A stretch of DNA of 64,000 nucleotides from Pandoraea commovens (lineage in GTDB: Bacteria > Pseudomonadota > Gammaproteobacteria > Burkholderiales > Burkholderiaceae). The notes under the pieces are model-generated. The model was not told the DNA's origin. It did not search any database and saw nothing but the letters and a program-made list of their open reading frames with translations. The position numbers were made by a program, and so were the translations under genes. Positions 1 to 7,873 of this stretch are shown one piece after another. The stretch is from NCBI RefSeq assembly GCF_902459615.1, contig NZ_CABPSA010000003.1:62001-126000 (forward strand), in the 5' to 3' direction. The number at the start of each line of letters is the position of its first letter. Position 1 is the stretch's first letter.

Positions 1-548
1 AGATCACCACGAGCAGCCGTCCGATCAACTCGCCGACCGACCTCAAGGGTCTGAAGATCCGCGTGCCGACGAGCCCGCTGTGGACGTCGATGTTCAAGGC
101 GTTCGATTCGTCGCCCACGTCGATCAACTTCGCCGAAGTGTATTCGGCCCTGCAAACGCACATCGTCGAAGCGCAGGAAAACCCGCTGGCGCTGCTGACC
201 ACGGCCAAGCTCTACGAAGTCCAGAAGTACGTGTCGATGACGAACCACATGTGGGACGGTTTCTGGTTCCTCGCCAACAAGCAGAAGTGGGACAAGCTGC
301 CGAAGGACCTTCAGGAGATTGTCACCGCCAACGTGAACGCTGCCGCCATGGCGCAGCGCGACGACGTGCGCAAGCTCAACGATGGCGTGATGGCCGAGCT
401 CAAGCAGAAGGGTCTGGTGTTCAACGCCCCGAACAATGAGCAGTTCCGCGACAAGCTTCGCGCCGCCGGCTTCTACGCCGAATGGCACAAGAAGTTTGGC
501 GACGAAGCATGGGCCATGTTGGAAAAGTACACTGGGAAGCTCGCGTAA
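1..548 (+). CDS. TRAP transporter substrate-binding protein, DctP family (3' part only)
   Basis: The reading frame is already open at base 3 and ends at TAA 546-548, so about 181 C-terminal residues are present and the signal peptide lies outside the window. Visible DctP-family landmarks are the IRVP segment near residue 20 of the fragment, the E-x-Y-S-AL stretch followed by VEAQENPL, and YEVQKYVSMTNHMW. These proteins bind an organic acid in the periplasm and deliver it to the DctQM permease. The permease gene begins at the very next base after the stop codon, so the two are certainly cotranscribed. The substrate cannot be told from this fragment; a C4-dicarboxylate, sugar acid or aromatic acid is possible. 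Confidence 0.9.
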   Translation, partial: ITTSSRPINSPTDLKGLKIRVPTSPLWTSMFKAFDSSPTSINFAEVYSALQTHIVEAQENPLALLTTAKLYEVQKYVSMTNHMWDGFWFLANKQKWDKLPKDLQEIVTANVNAAAMAQRDDVRKLNDGVMAELKQKGLVFNAPNNEQFRDKLRAAGFYAEWHKKFGDEAWAMLEKYTGKLA

Positions 549-2426
549 ATGGAAACGTTGACGATGACGGCCGAGCCGACGCACGCGCTCGCCCGCCTCT
601 TCTGCCACGTCAACCGCGCGGTGATGAAAGTCACCGAGGCGGTTGCCGTGCTGCTGGTGGTGGCGGAAACTCTCATCCTGCTCGCGGGCGTGGTCTCGCG
701 TTACGGGTTCGACAATCCGCTCACGTGGTCGGACGAGCTCGCGCAGATTCTGTTCATCTGGCTTTCGATGCTCGGTGCCGTGATCGCCCTGGACCGGGGC
801 GAGCACATGCGCTTGTCCGCCATCGTCAACAAACTTCCCGCTGCCTGGCGCGACTGGTTCCAGACCATGGCCGCGCTGACGGTGTGCGTGTTCGTTGCGC
901 TCATCATCATGCCCGCGTACACGCATGCCATCGAACAGATGGACATCACCACGCCCGCGCTGGAAATCCCCGACGGGCTGCGCGCAGCTGCCCTGCCGGT
1001 GGGCGCGGCACTCATGCTCATTGCCGCGATCTCGCGCATGGCGCGCTGCTCCAGTGCGCGTCAGTTCGGCCTCGGCGTGCTATTCGTCGCGGCCCTCGGT
1101 GCAGCCCTTTGGCTCGGCCGTCCCGCGCTGATCGCGATGGGCAACTACAACTTGCTGATCTTCTTCGTGCTGATCGTCGGCGCATGCGTGGCCGGTGGTA
1201 TTCCGATTGCGTTTGCCTTCGGGACCGCCACACTCGCCTATCTGGCGCTCGTGACGGATGCACCGCTGCAAATCGTCGTGAGCCGCATGGACGAAGGCAT
1301 GTCCGGCCTCGTGCTGCTGTCGGTGCCGCTGTTCGTGCTGCTGGGCGCACTCATCGAGATGAGCGGTCTGGCACGTAGCCTGATCGAATTCATGGCGTCG
1401 CTGCTCGGCCATGTGCGCGGCGGCCTGCAATACGTGTTGCTCGGTGCGATGTTCCTCGTCTCGGGCATCTCCGGCTCGAAGGCGGCCGACATGGCGGCCG
1501 TCGCCCCGGCGCTATTCCCCGAAATGCAACGTCGCGGTTCGAAGCAGGAAGACCTGGTGGCGCTGCTGTCCGCCACGGGCGCGATGACGGAGACGATTCC
1601 GCCGAGCCTAGTACTTATCACCATCGGTGCGGTGTGCGGTGTCTCGATCACTGCGCTCTTCGTCGGCGGTCTTCTGCCCGCCGTGATCGCCACGCTCGCC
1701 ATCGTCGTCGTGTGCTTTGCCCGCTCGCGCAAGGAAGCGCCGAGCGCAGCACGTCGCGCACCGTGGGGCGTCATCGGCAAGACGTTTATCGTGGCGCTGC
1801 CTGCCCTCGCGCTGCCGATTCTGATCCGTACGGCGGTGATCGAAGGTGCGGCCACAGCGACGGAAGTCTCGACCATCGGTATCGCTTACACGATCGTGAT
1901 CGGGCTGATCGTTCACGCCTTCAAGAAGCACCTGAATTTCAAACGTCTCTATCCGCTGCTCACGGAAACGGCTGCACTCTCCGGCGCGATTCTGCTGATC
2001 ATCGGTATGGCGACGGCCATGGCCTGGGCGCTCACACAATCGGGTTTCTCCGCGAAGCTCGTCGGCCTGATGCACGGTGTGCCGGGCGGTCAAGTCGGCT
2101 TCCTGCTCATCTCGATGGTCGTGTTCATCGTGCTCGGCAGCGTGCTCGAAGGCATTCCGGCCATCGTGCTGTTCGGCCCGCTGCTGTTCCCGGTCGCCCG
2201 CTCGCTTGGCATTCACGACGTGCACTATGCGATGGTCGTCATTCTCTCGATGGGGATGGGCCTGTTCGCACCGCCGCTCGGCGTGGGCTTCTACGCCGCG
2301 TGCGCCATCGGCAAGACATCACCCGACAAAGTGTTCAATCGGATGTGGACCTACATGGGCGCACTGCTCGTCGCCCTGCTCATCGTGGTCTTCATCCCCT
2401 GGATCTCGATCGGTTTCCTGAAGTAA
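549..2426 (+). CDS. TRAP transporter fused permease (DctQ-DctM)
   Basis: A 625-residue integral membrane protein. The first 190 or so residues carry the four-helix DctQ small subunit (TWSDELAQILFIWLSMLG is typical), and residues from about 200 to the end carry the DctM large subunit with about twelve hydrophobic segments and the family signatures SVPLFVLLGALIEMSGLA, GISGSKAADMAAVAPAL and PPSLVLI. The two subunits are encoded by separate genes in many TRAP systems; here they are one polypeptide. The ATG abuts the TAA of the binding-protein gene, which implies translational coupling. The transporter moves its substrate with a Na+ gradient. A long GC-rich hairpin follows the stop codon before the dehydrogenase gene. 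Confidence 0.93.
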   Translation: METLTMTAEPTHALARLFCHVNRAVMKVTEAVAVLLVVAETLILLAGVVSRYGFDNPLTWSDELAQILFIWLSMLGAVIALDRGEHMRLSAIVNKLPAAWRDWFQTMAALTVCVFVALIIMPAYTHAIEQMDITTPALEIPDGLRAAALPVGAALMLIAAISRMARCSSARQFGLGVLFVAALGAALWLGRPALIAMGNYNLLIFFVLIVGACVAGGIPIAFAFGTATLAYLALVTDAPLQIVVSRMDEGMSGLVLLSVPLFVLLGALIEMSGLARSLIEFMASLLGHVRGGLQYVLLGAMFLVSGISGSKAADMAAVAPALFPEMQRRGSKQEDLVALLSATGAMTETIPPSLVLITIGAVCGVSITALFVGGLLPAVIATLAIVVVCFARSRKEAPSAARRAPWGVIGKTFIVALPALALPILIRTAVIEGAATATEVSTIGIAYTIVIGLIVHAFKKHLNFKRLYPLLTETAALSGAILLIIGMATAMAWALTQSGFSAKLVGLMHGVPGGQVGFLLISMVVFIVLGSVLEGIPAIVLFGPLLFPVARSLGIHDVHYAMVVILSMGMGLFAPPLGVGFYAACAIGKTSPDKVFNRMWTYMGALLVALLIVVFIPWISIGFLK

Positions 2427-2459
2427 CGCTAACCCCCTAACGGTTTCGCGATATCACCG

Positions 2460-2494
2460 ACGGGCTCCGCCGCTTAGCTGGCGGCGGGGCCCGT
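2460..2494 (+). other. GC-rich intercistronic hairpin
   Basis: Fourteen paired positions (2460-2473 with 2481-2494, one T-G wobble) around a 7-base loop. No T tract follows, so it is more likely an mRNA-stabilising or attenuating structure between the TRAP permease and the dehydrogenase than a classic terminator. Confidence 0.55.
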
Positions 2495-2528
2495 GCTGTA
2501 GCCATCAGTATATTTAGGAGTCCATAGC

Positions 2529-3284
2529 ATGACGGAGAAGGTAGCAGTAGTCACGGGCGGTGGAATGGGTATTGGCGCCGCCATTTGCGAACGTCTGATC
2601 AAGGATGGCATGACGGTTGTCGTGGCCGATCTGAACGAAGGCGCGGCGACGGAGACGGCCGCAGCGCTGAGTGCGTCAGGTGGCCGCGCGTGGGCGCTGG
2701 GCATGAACGTGGGTGAGGAGGCGTCGATTGCCGACGGCTTTGCACAGATTGCCAAGCGGCACGGGCGCTGCGACGTGCTGGTGAACAATGCGGGCGTCGC
2801 CAAAACGTTCCCGTTTCTCGACTACCCGCTCGATCACTGGCATCAGGTCATGGCCGTCAATCTGACGGGCACGTTGCTGTGCGGGCAGCACGCCGCGCGA
2901 CTCATGCGCGAGCAGCGCTGGGGACGGATCGTCAATCTGGCGTCGGTCGCAGGCATTCTCGCCAGTGCCGGACGCACGGCGTACGGCACGTCGAAGGCGG
3001 CAGTAATCGGTCTGACGCGCCAGATGGCCATCGAACTCGCCCCCTTCGGCATTACCGCCAATGGGATCGCCCCCGGCCCCATCGACACGCCGCTGACCAA
3101 AGTGCTGCACTCGGACGTTTCGCGCCGTCACTATACGGAGACGACGCCGCTCGGGCGCTACGGACAGCCGCATGAGATTGCCGGTGCGGTGAGTTTTCTC
3201 GCGTCGGACGACGCATCGTATGTCACCGGCCATATCCTGCCGGTCGACGGCGGCTTCGTGGCCGCCGGGATTCTGGAAATCTGA
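2529..3284 (+). CDS. SDR family NAD(P)-dependent oxidoreductase (FabG-like)
   Basis: A 251-residue classical short-chain dehydrogenase. The Rossmann glycine motif GGGMGIG is at residues 10-16, NNAG at 86-89, and the catalytic set is complete: Asn111, Ser139, Tyr152 and Lys156 (AYGTSK). The C-terminal DGGF segment is normal for the family. The start has a good AGGAG about 9 bases upstream. It lies 102 bases after the TRAP permease on the same strand, so it probably oxidises or reduces the imported substrate or its product, which is inference from position. It could equally be annotated as a 3-oxoacyl-ACP reductase homologue; the specific substrate is unknown. Confidence 0.9.
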   Translation: MTEKVAVVTGGGMGIGAAICERLIKDGMTVVVADLNEGAATETAAALSASGGRAWALGMNVGEEASIADGFAQIAKRHGRCDVLVNNAGVAKTFPFLDYPLDHWHQVMAVNLTGTLLCGQHAARLMREQRWGRIVNLASVAGILASAGRTAYGTSKAAVIGLTRQMAIELAPFGITANGIAPGPIDTPLTKVLHSDVSRRHYTETTPLGRYGQPHEIAGAVSFLASDDASYVTGHILPVDGGFVAAGILEI

Positions 3285-3330
3285 GGAAGGCTGGCGCGAC
3301 GCGATCGTCGCGCACAACGCCCTCTTAGCC

Positions 3331-4275
3331 TCAGAGCACGCTGGTGTCCGGCAGATCGGGCACCAGCCGCGCACCGGGCGCACGCTGCATCTCGCGCCAC
3401 ACACTGCGCGCATTCTCCACGAACGTCGCCACGCACGGGTTGTGATTGTCCCGGCTCCATAGCAGCGCCACCTCCGCCACCGGCGCATTGCGCAGCGGCT
3501 TGAACACCGCATTGCCGGACGCACTCGCGCTGCTCATCGACATCGGCACCATCGCCACACCCAGCCCCTCCCCCACGAGGTTGATGATCGTCTGCTGAAG
3601 GTTCGTTTCGAGCCGGATGTGCGGCGAGAACCCGGAGCGGCGGCAGTGGGTGACGACCAGATCGTAGACGAGCGGCGCGATCTCGCGCGGGATGCTCACG
3701 AACGATTCCTCGGCCAGTTGCGCCGCGTCGAGCACGCGCACCTTCGCCAGCGGGTGCGTGCGGGGAATCACCGCCACCATCTCTTCGCGAAACACCGTCG
3801 CCGTGTCGAGGCCGGTCAGGTCCTCTGGGCGATACATGATGCCGACGTCGGTCTGACCAGCGCGCACGGCCTCTGCCAGCAGGTTCGGCAGCGTCTCCGC
3901 AAGTTTCATGTCGACGCGCGAGAACGCCGCTGCGTATGTCCGCGTAAGCGCCGGGAGGATGTTGTAAGCCGAGGACATCATGAAGCCGACCGTAATCGCG
4001 CCATCTTCCCCCCGGCTGGCCGCCACCACGTTGCGACGCGCGCGATCGACGGCGTTGAGGATTTCTACCGCGTCCTGATAGAAGCGATTGCCCGCCCGCG
4101 TGAGTCGCACGCTGCGGTTCGTCCGCTCGAACAACTGAACCCCCAGCTCCGCCTCCATCAAGGCAATCTGACGCGAGAGCGGCGGCTGGGAGATGTGCAA
4201 CTGCTGGGCTGCGCGGCCAAAGTGCAGTGTCTGCGCGAGCACCACGAAGTACTGAAAATGGCGCAACTCGATCAT
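3331..4275 (-). CDS. LysR family transcriptional regulator, BenM/CatM/CbnR-like
   Basis: A 314-residue LysR regulator. The N-terminal winged helix starts MIELRHFQYFVVLAQ and contains FGRAAQQLHISQPPLSRQI, the pattern of the BenM/CatM/CbnR branch that usually senses aromatic catabolites. The effector-binding domain fills residues 90-300. I chose the ATG at 4275 rather than an upstream in-frame ATG because it has an AGGGG site at the right distance and matches the usual family N-terminus. It is convergent with the SDR gene and divergent from the sigma-54 activator. A perfect ATAC-N7-GTAT box overlaps its ribosome-binding site, suggesting autoregulation. It may also control the TRAP-SDR genes, but their promoter lies outside the window. 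Confidence 0.9.
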   Translation of the reverse strand: MIELRHFQYFVVLAQTLHFGRAAQQLHISQPPLSRQIALMEAELGVQLFERTNRSVRLTRAGNRFYQDAVEILNAVDRARRNVVAASRGEDGAITVGFMMSSAYNILPALTRTYAAAFSRVDMKLAETLPNLLAEAVRAGQTDVGIMYRPEDLTGLDTATVFREEMVAVIPRTHPLAKVRVLDAAQLAEESFVSIPREIAPLVYDLVVTHCRRSGFSPHIRLETNLQQTIINLVGEGLGVAMVPMSMSSASASGNAVFKPLRNAPVAEVALLWSRDNHNPCVATFVENARSVWREMQRAPGARLVPDLPDTSVL

Positions 4276-4278
4276 TTG

Positions 4279-4293
4279 ATACCCCTGAGGTAT
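4279..4293. promoter_or_regulatory. LysR-type operator, ATAC-N7-GTAT
   Basis: The sequence ATACC-CCTGA-GGTAT is a perfect inverted repeat. It fits both the general T-N11-A rule and the ATAC-N7-GTAT site known for BenM/CatM-type regulators. It ends 4 bases before the start codon of the LysR gene and contains that gene's AGGGG ribosome-binding site. Confidence 0.6.
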
Positions 4294-4456
4294 TAATAGC
4301 GCATCAATATTGTATTGGATGTTATGACTGTGCGGTCGTATCCTGCTTTGGCGGTAGGTCACCCGAGCCAGCCGCAACATAAAGAGACGTCAGGAATCGC
4401 CAGGCCACAAGCCACCGACGGCGCCCTTTCGTACCAATACGAGAAGGAGACAAGTC

Positions 4457-5722
4457 ATGCCCGCTCACCTCGCTGTAGCGTCCGCCCCCGCTCGACCTGT
4501 CGGCCACGCCGCCCCCCTCGGCGCAGCCAGTGCCCATAGTGCCAATACCGCATTCAACAACATCGCCGCGCTTGCCGAGCGTGTCGTGCGCGTGCCAGCC
4601 GCCGCCGCGCCCGCCTCGGCGTCCCGTCAGCTTCGCCCCGATTACCTCGCTATCGACGACTTGTGCGGCACCGATGCCCGCATGCGCGATCTGCTCGCGC
4701 GCGGCAAACGCTTCGTCGACCGTGGCCTGCCCGTGCTGATTCTCGGTGAGACGGGCACTGGCAAAGAGTTTCTCGCCCGCGCGTTGCACGAGTACAGCGA
4801 GCGACGCGCACAGGCGTTCGTCGCCATCAATACAGCATCGCTGCCTGAGCATCTGATCGAGAGCGAGCTGTTCGGCTATCAGCGCGGCGCCTTCTCCGGC
4901 GCGTTGCCTGGGGGGATGAAAGGGAAGATGCAGCAAGCCGATGGCGGCACGCTGTTCCTCGACGAAATCGGCGACATGCCGTACGCGATGCAGACGCGTT
5001 TGCTGCGCGTGCTATCGGAACGTGAAGTCACACCGCTAGGGGCAAGTCAGCCGGTGCCGGTCGATGTCCAACTGATCTGTGCCACGCATCAGGATCTGGC
5101 AAGCGCCGTCGCACAAGGCACGTTCCGAGAAGACCTCTACTACCGGATTGCCGTCGGCGTGCTGACGCTGCCCACCTTGCGTGAGCGCGACGACAAGCGC
5201 GAACTGATCGCGCGCATGTTGTGCGACGAATGGCCGGGGATGCGTGTCGATCAGGCGCTCGCGCGTTTGACGTCCGACGCGCTCTCGTGTCTTCTCACGC
5301 ATGCGTGGCCGGGGAATTTGCGTCAGATGCGCGCGGCACTGCGGTACGCCTGTGCCGTGATGAGTGGGGAGCGTTTGTGTGTGGACGATCTTCCGCCAGA
5401 ACTTGCGTCGTCGCGTGCATTGCACTCGACACCTCCGGTGAATCACCACGAGGAAGCGCGCGACGCTCGGATCGATGAAACGTCCTATGCCGCCAGCATT
5501 GCTTCGCACACGCAATATCGTGCACATGACGATGCTCACGCGCCGCACGATCAGGAACGTGAGCGCATTCTGCAAGCACTCGCACAGCATCGCTGGAACA
5601 TTTCTGCGGCCGCGCGCACGCTGGGATTCTGTCGCGCATCGCTGTATCGCAAGCTCAAGCAGTTGAGCATTCCGCATGTTCGCGATTGCGGTGAAGCGCT
5701 CAGCACAAGGCATTACGCCTAG
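4457..5722 (+). CDS. Sigma-54-dependent transcriptional activator, AAA+ and Fis-HTH, no sensor domain
   Basis: A 421-residue enhancer-binding protein. After about 65 Ala-rich residues comes the AAA+ core: Walker A GETGTGKE at 97-104, the sigma-54 contact loop as GAFSGA at 144-149 (the usual form is GAFTGA), Walker B GGTLFLDEIGDMP around 163-175, and arginine-finger and sensor regions up to about 320. A Fis-type helix-turn-helix fills 369-405. There is no response-regulator, GAF, PAS or V4R input domain, so activity would be set by expression level or a partner protein. The sequence most resembles the C-terminal two thirds of AcoR-type activators. A strong AAGGAG precedes the ATG. No -24/-12 promoter is visible next to it, so its target is unknown. 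Confidence 0.88.
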   Translation: MPAHLAVASAPARPVGHAAPLGAASAHSANTAFNNIAALAERVVRVPAAAAPASASRQLRPDYLAIDDLCGTDARMRDLLARGKRFVDRGLPVLILGETGTGKEFLARALHEYSERRAQAFVAINTASLPEHLIESELFGYQRGAFSGALPGGMKGKMQQADGGTLFLDEIGDMPYAMQTRLLRVLSEREVTPLGASQPVPVDVQLICATHQDLASAVAQGTFREDLYYRIAVGVLTLPTLRERDDKRELIARMLCDEWPGMRVDQALARLTSDALSCLLTHAWPGNLRQMRAALRYACAVMSGERLCVDDLPPELASSRALHSTPPVNHHEEARDARIDETSYAASIASHTQYRAHDDAHAPHDQERERILQALAQHRWNISAAARTLGFCRASLYRKLKQLSIPHVRDCGEALSTRHYA

Positions 5723-5747
5723 TTTTTCCGACACGAAAATCGCGGGC

Positions 5748-5776
5748 AAAAAAAAGCGCGGCCGATGAGGCCGCGC
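5748..5776 (-). terminator. Hairpin terminator, leftward
   Basis: Stem 5756-5763 with 5769-5776 and a 5-base loop. Eight A residues on the left (5748-5755) read as a U tract on the minus strand. It would stop leftward transcription from running antisense into the sigma-54 activator gene, and may weakly end that gene's own message. Confidence 0.65.
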
Positions 5777-6343
5777 CAAGGTTTGGAGACTTTTCACTCA
5801 ACGCAAAAGTCTACTTCTCGCGAAACGTAGTATAGGTGCGCACGCGAAAATCATTGTCATCATTCGACGCAATGAATTATTCGGCGACTCGCAATAGTCC
5901 GTAAAACCCCATAAATAAAGGCCTTTTTGGCACGCGACGATTTCACGCGCTTGCCAATATCTCAGAAATGGCTCAATACGCGCGAGTACGTGAGCCCCAT
6001 GACAGTGAGATGGCAGCCACCTGACATGGCGATGAATCGCTCTCTATATAGCGACGTCGCACATCACAGCAACGCACTCACTTCTTCACACAAATTCACA
6101 TCGCACTTTTCTCGCGACGCATCGGGCGCGCGAGCCGTCACCGCCGCGTGCATTCACTGCGATGGAACTTAACGCGAACATGCATGTCGCGCGCAAAACC
6201 AGTGCTGGCAATGCTTCGCGCGCGCTTTCACTTGCACATCACACTGTGTCCCGAGCGCAACACACATCGCTTGCATCGCGATTTCTCGCCTACGCTTAAT
6301 CAAGCCAATCCCTTGTCCGACAACGCTTTAGGACGTGTCTCAC

Positions 6344-6387
6344 AGATTCTTTTCATATCTGAAATAGATTCTTGCGGATTCTGAAAT
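6344..6387. repeat. 22-bp tandem direct repeat upstream of the porin
   Basis: Two adjacent 22-base units (6344-6365 and 6366-6387) share AGATTCTT at the left and TCTGAAAT at the right, with a variable 6-base centre. The spacing of two helical turns places both copies on one DNA face. It is a candidate tandem binding site for an activator such as an OmpR-type regulator, about 175 bases before the porin start codon. Confidence 0.5.
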
Positions 6388-6411
6388 AGGCGGGAGTAGC
6401 GGTGACTCATA

Positions 6412-6437
6412 CACTGCCCCCTGTCAACAGAGCAGTG
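6412..6437. promoter_or_regulatory. Nested inverted repeat upstream of the porin
   Basis: CACTGC (6412-6417) pairs with GCAGTG (6432-6437), and inside it CTGT pairs with ACAG around a 2-base centre. It could be an operator or a hairpin in the porin mRNA leader. Confidence 0.4.
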
Positions 6438-6562
6438 CCGATAGCTGTACGGGTCCGCGAGTGATGAAGCGTGATGAATCGTCACCTCGACATGTTCTGT
6501 TTCGCCGCGTTCTGTTTACACGCGAATTCTGCGATTCGTGTCACGTTACTGGAGCTTAAACC

Positions 6563-7723
6563 ATGAAAAAAACTCTTCTTGCCGCTGCCGTCGTCGGCGC
6601 GTTCTCGATGACCGCGCACGCTCAAAGCAGCGTCACCCTGTACGGCTTGATCGACGCTGGCGTCGCTTACACGAGCAACTCGACGACGTCGTCGGCTTCG
6701 GGTTCGAAGAACTTCCGTGCAACGAGCGGCCTGGTCAACGGCAGCCGTTGGGGCCTGAAGGGCTCGGAAGACCTGGGTGGCGGTAACAAGGCCATCTTCG
6801 TGCTGGAAAACGGTTTCTCGATCAACAACGGCACGTCGGGCCAAAACGGCCGCATGTTCGGTCGTCAAGCCTTCGTTGGTCTGCAAAACGATCGCTTCGG
6901 CGCTGTGACGATCGGTCGTCAGTACGACTCGCTGGTCGACTACCTGGCACCGCTGACCCTGAACGGTTCGTCGTTCGGCGGCACGATCGCTTCGCACCCG
7001 TATGACAACGACAACACGAACAACTCGTTCCGTGTGAACAACTCGGTCAAGTACTCGAGCGCCAACTACAACGGCCTGACGTTCGGCGGCCTGTATGGCT
7101 TCTCGAACAAGGCTGGTGACTTCGCCAACAACCGTGCATTCAGCGCCGGCGTGAACTACGCAAACGGCCCGCTGACGGTTGCTGCTGCTTACTTGGAGCG
7201 TCAAGGCAATCCGGGTAACAACAACGGCACGGGCGCTGTCGACACGTCGGCAGGTGGTGATTCGGTGTTCCAGTCGTCGAAGCAACGCGTCTGGGGTATC
7301 GGTGGTAACTACGCCTTCGGCCCGGCAACGGTCGGCCTGGTGTACACCCACACCCAACTGCAAGGTCTGACGGGTCTGAACTACAACAGCACCGCAGTTG
7401 CTTTCGGCAACGACGGCCTGAAGTTCGACAACTTCGAAGTCAACGGTCGCTACATGCTGACCCCGGCAGTCTCGCTGTCGGCCGCGTACACGTACACGAT
7501 GGCCAAGCAAGATTCGACGGACAAGAAGCCGAAGTTCCACACCGTTACGCTGCAAGCTGACTACCGTCTGTCGAAGCGCACCGATGTGTACCTGACGGGT
7601 TCGTACCAGCACATCTCCGACAACGAAGGCACGGGCCTCCAAGCCGGTGTCGGCGCTGCCGGCGGTATGTCGTCGACCAGCTCGCAAACCGTTGTGGGCA
7701 CGGGCATCCGTCACCGCTTCTAA
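6563..7723 (+). CDS. Trimeric porin, Gram-negative porin family (OpcP/Omp38-like)
   Basis: A 386-residue outer-membrane protein with a clear Sec signal peptide (MKKTLLAAAVVGAFSMTAHA, cleavage predicted before Gln21). The mature start QSSVTLYGLIDAGVAYTSN, the repeated SRWGLKGSEDLGGG and FGRQAFVGL segments, and the C-terminal GIRHRF ending in Phe needed for BAM-mediated assembly are standard for Burkholderiales porins. It forms a 16-stranded barrel for passive entry of small hydrophilic solutes. Codon choice is strongly biased, as expected for a very abundant protein. GGAG precedes the ATG. It is a single-gene transcript with an unusually long control region in front and a strong terminator behind. 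Confidence 0.96.
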   Translation: MKKTLLAAAVVGAFSMTAHAQSSVTLYGLIDAGVAYTSNSTTSSASGSKNFRATSGLVNGSRWGLKGSEDLGGGNKAIFVLENGFSINNGTSGQNGRMFGRQAFVGLQNDRFGAVTIGRQYDSLVDYLAPLTLNGSSFGGTIASHPYDNDNTNNSFRVNNSVKYSSANYNGLTFGGLYGFSNKAGDFANNRAFSAGVNYANGPLTVAAAYLERQGNPGNNNGTGAVDTSAGGDSVFQSSKQRVWGIGGNYAFGPATVGLVYTHTQLQGLTGLNYNSTAVAFGNDGLKFDNFEVNGRYMLTPAVSLSAAYTYTMAKQDSTDKKPKFHTVTLQADYRLSKRTDVYLTGSYQHISDNEGTGLQAGVGAAGGMSSTSSQTVVGTGIRHRF

Positions 7724-7774
7724 GCATCGAAGTGGCGTGAGCACCGACGGTCGTATCGCGGTGCTCCTGACATG

Positions 7775-7804
7775 AAAATGGCAGCCTTCGGGCTGCCATT
7801 TTTT
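7775..7804 (+). terminator. Rho-independent terminator of the porin gene
   Basis: Twelve-base stem (7775-7786 with 7791-7802), TTCG tetraloop and a T tract through 7804. It also works in the other direction for the convergent amidotransferase gene because the left arm starts with four A residues. Confidence 0.92.
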
Positions 7805-7873
7805 ATTGCATCAACGTATGATCTGGGCGCTACGACGCTGCGTAGAACAGCGCCGCCCCCTTGGTCCGTCACA

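Larger units (their letters stand above)
5723..6562. other. Long intergenic region before the porin
   Basis: Eight hundred and forty bases with clearly lower GC than the neighbours and no convincing gene: the short open frames here lack ribosome-binding sites and family resemblance. It holds a terminator near 5750-5776, a 22-bp tandem repeat at 6344-6387 and an inverted repeat at 6412-6437. It is most likely the control region of the porin gene. Confidence 0.6.

Noticed and set aside
5927-5945. Possible sigma-54 promoter (TTGGCACG)
   Set aside because: The -24 part is good, but there is no TTGC at the correct spacing.
5927-6384. Small open frames before the porin
   Set aside because: No ribosome-binding sites, odd composition, and they lie in a regulatory region.
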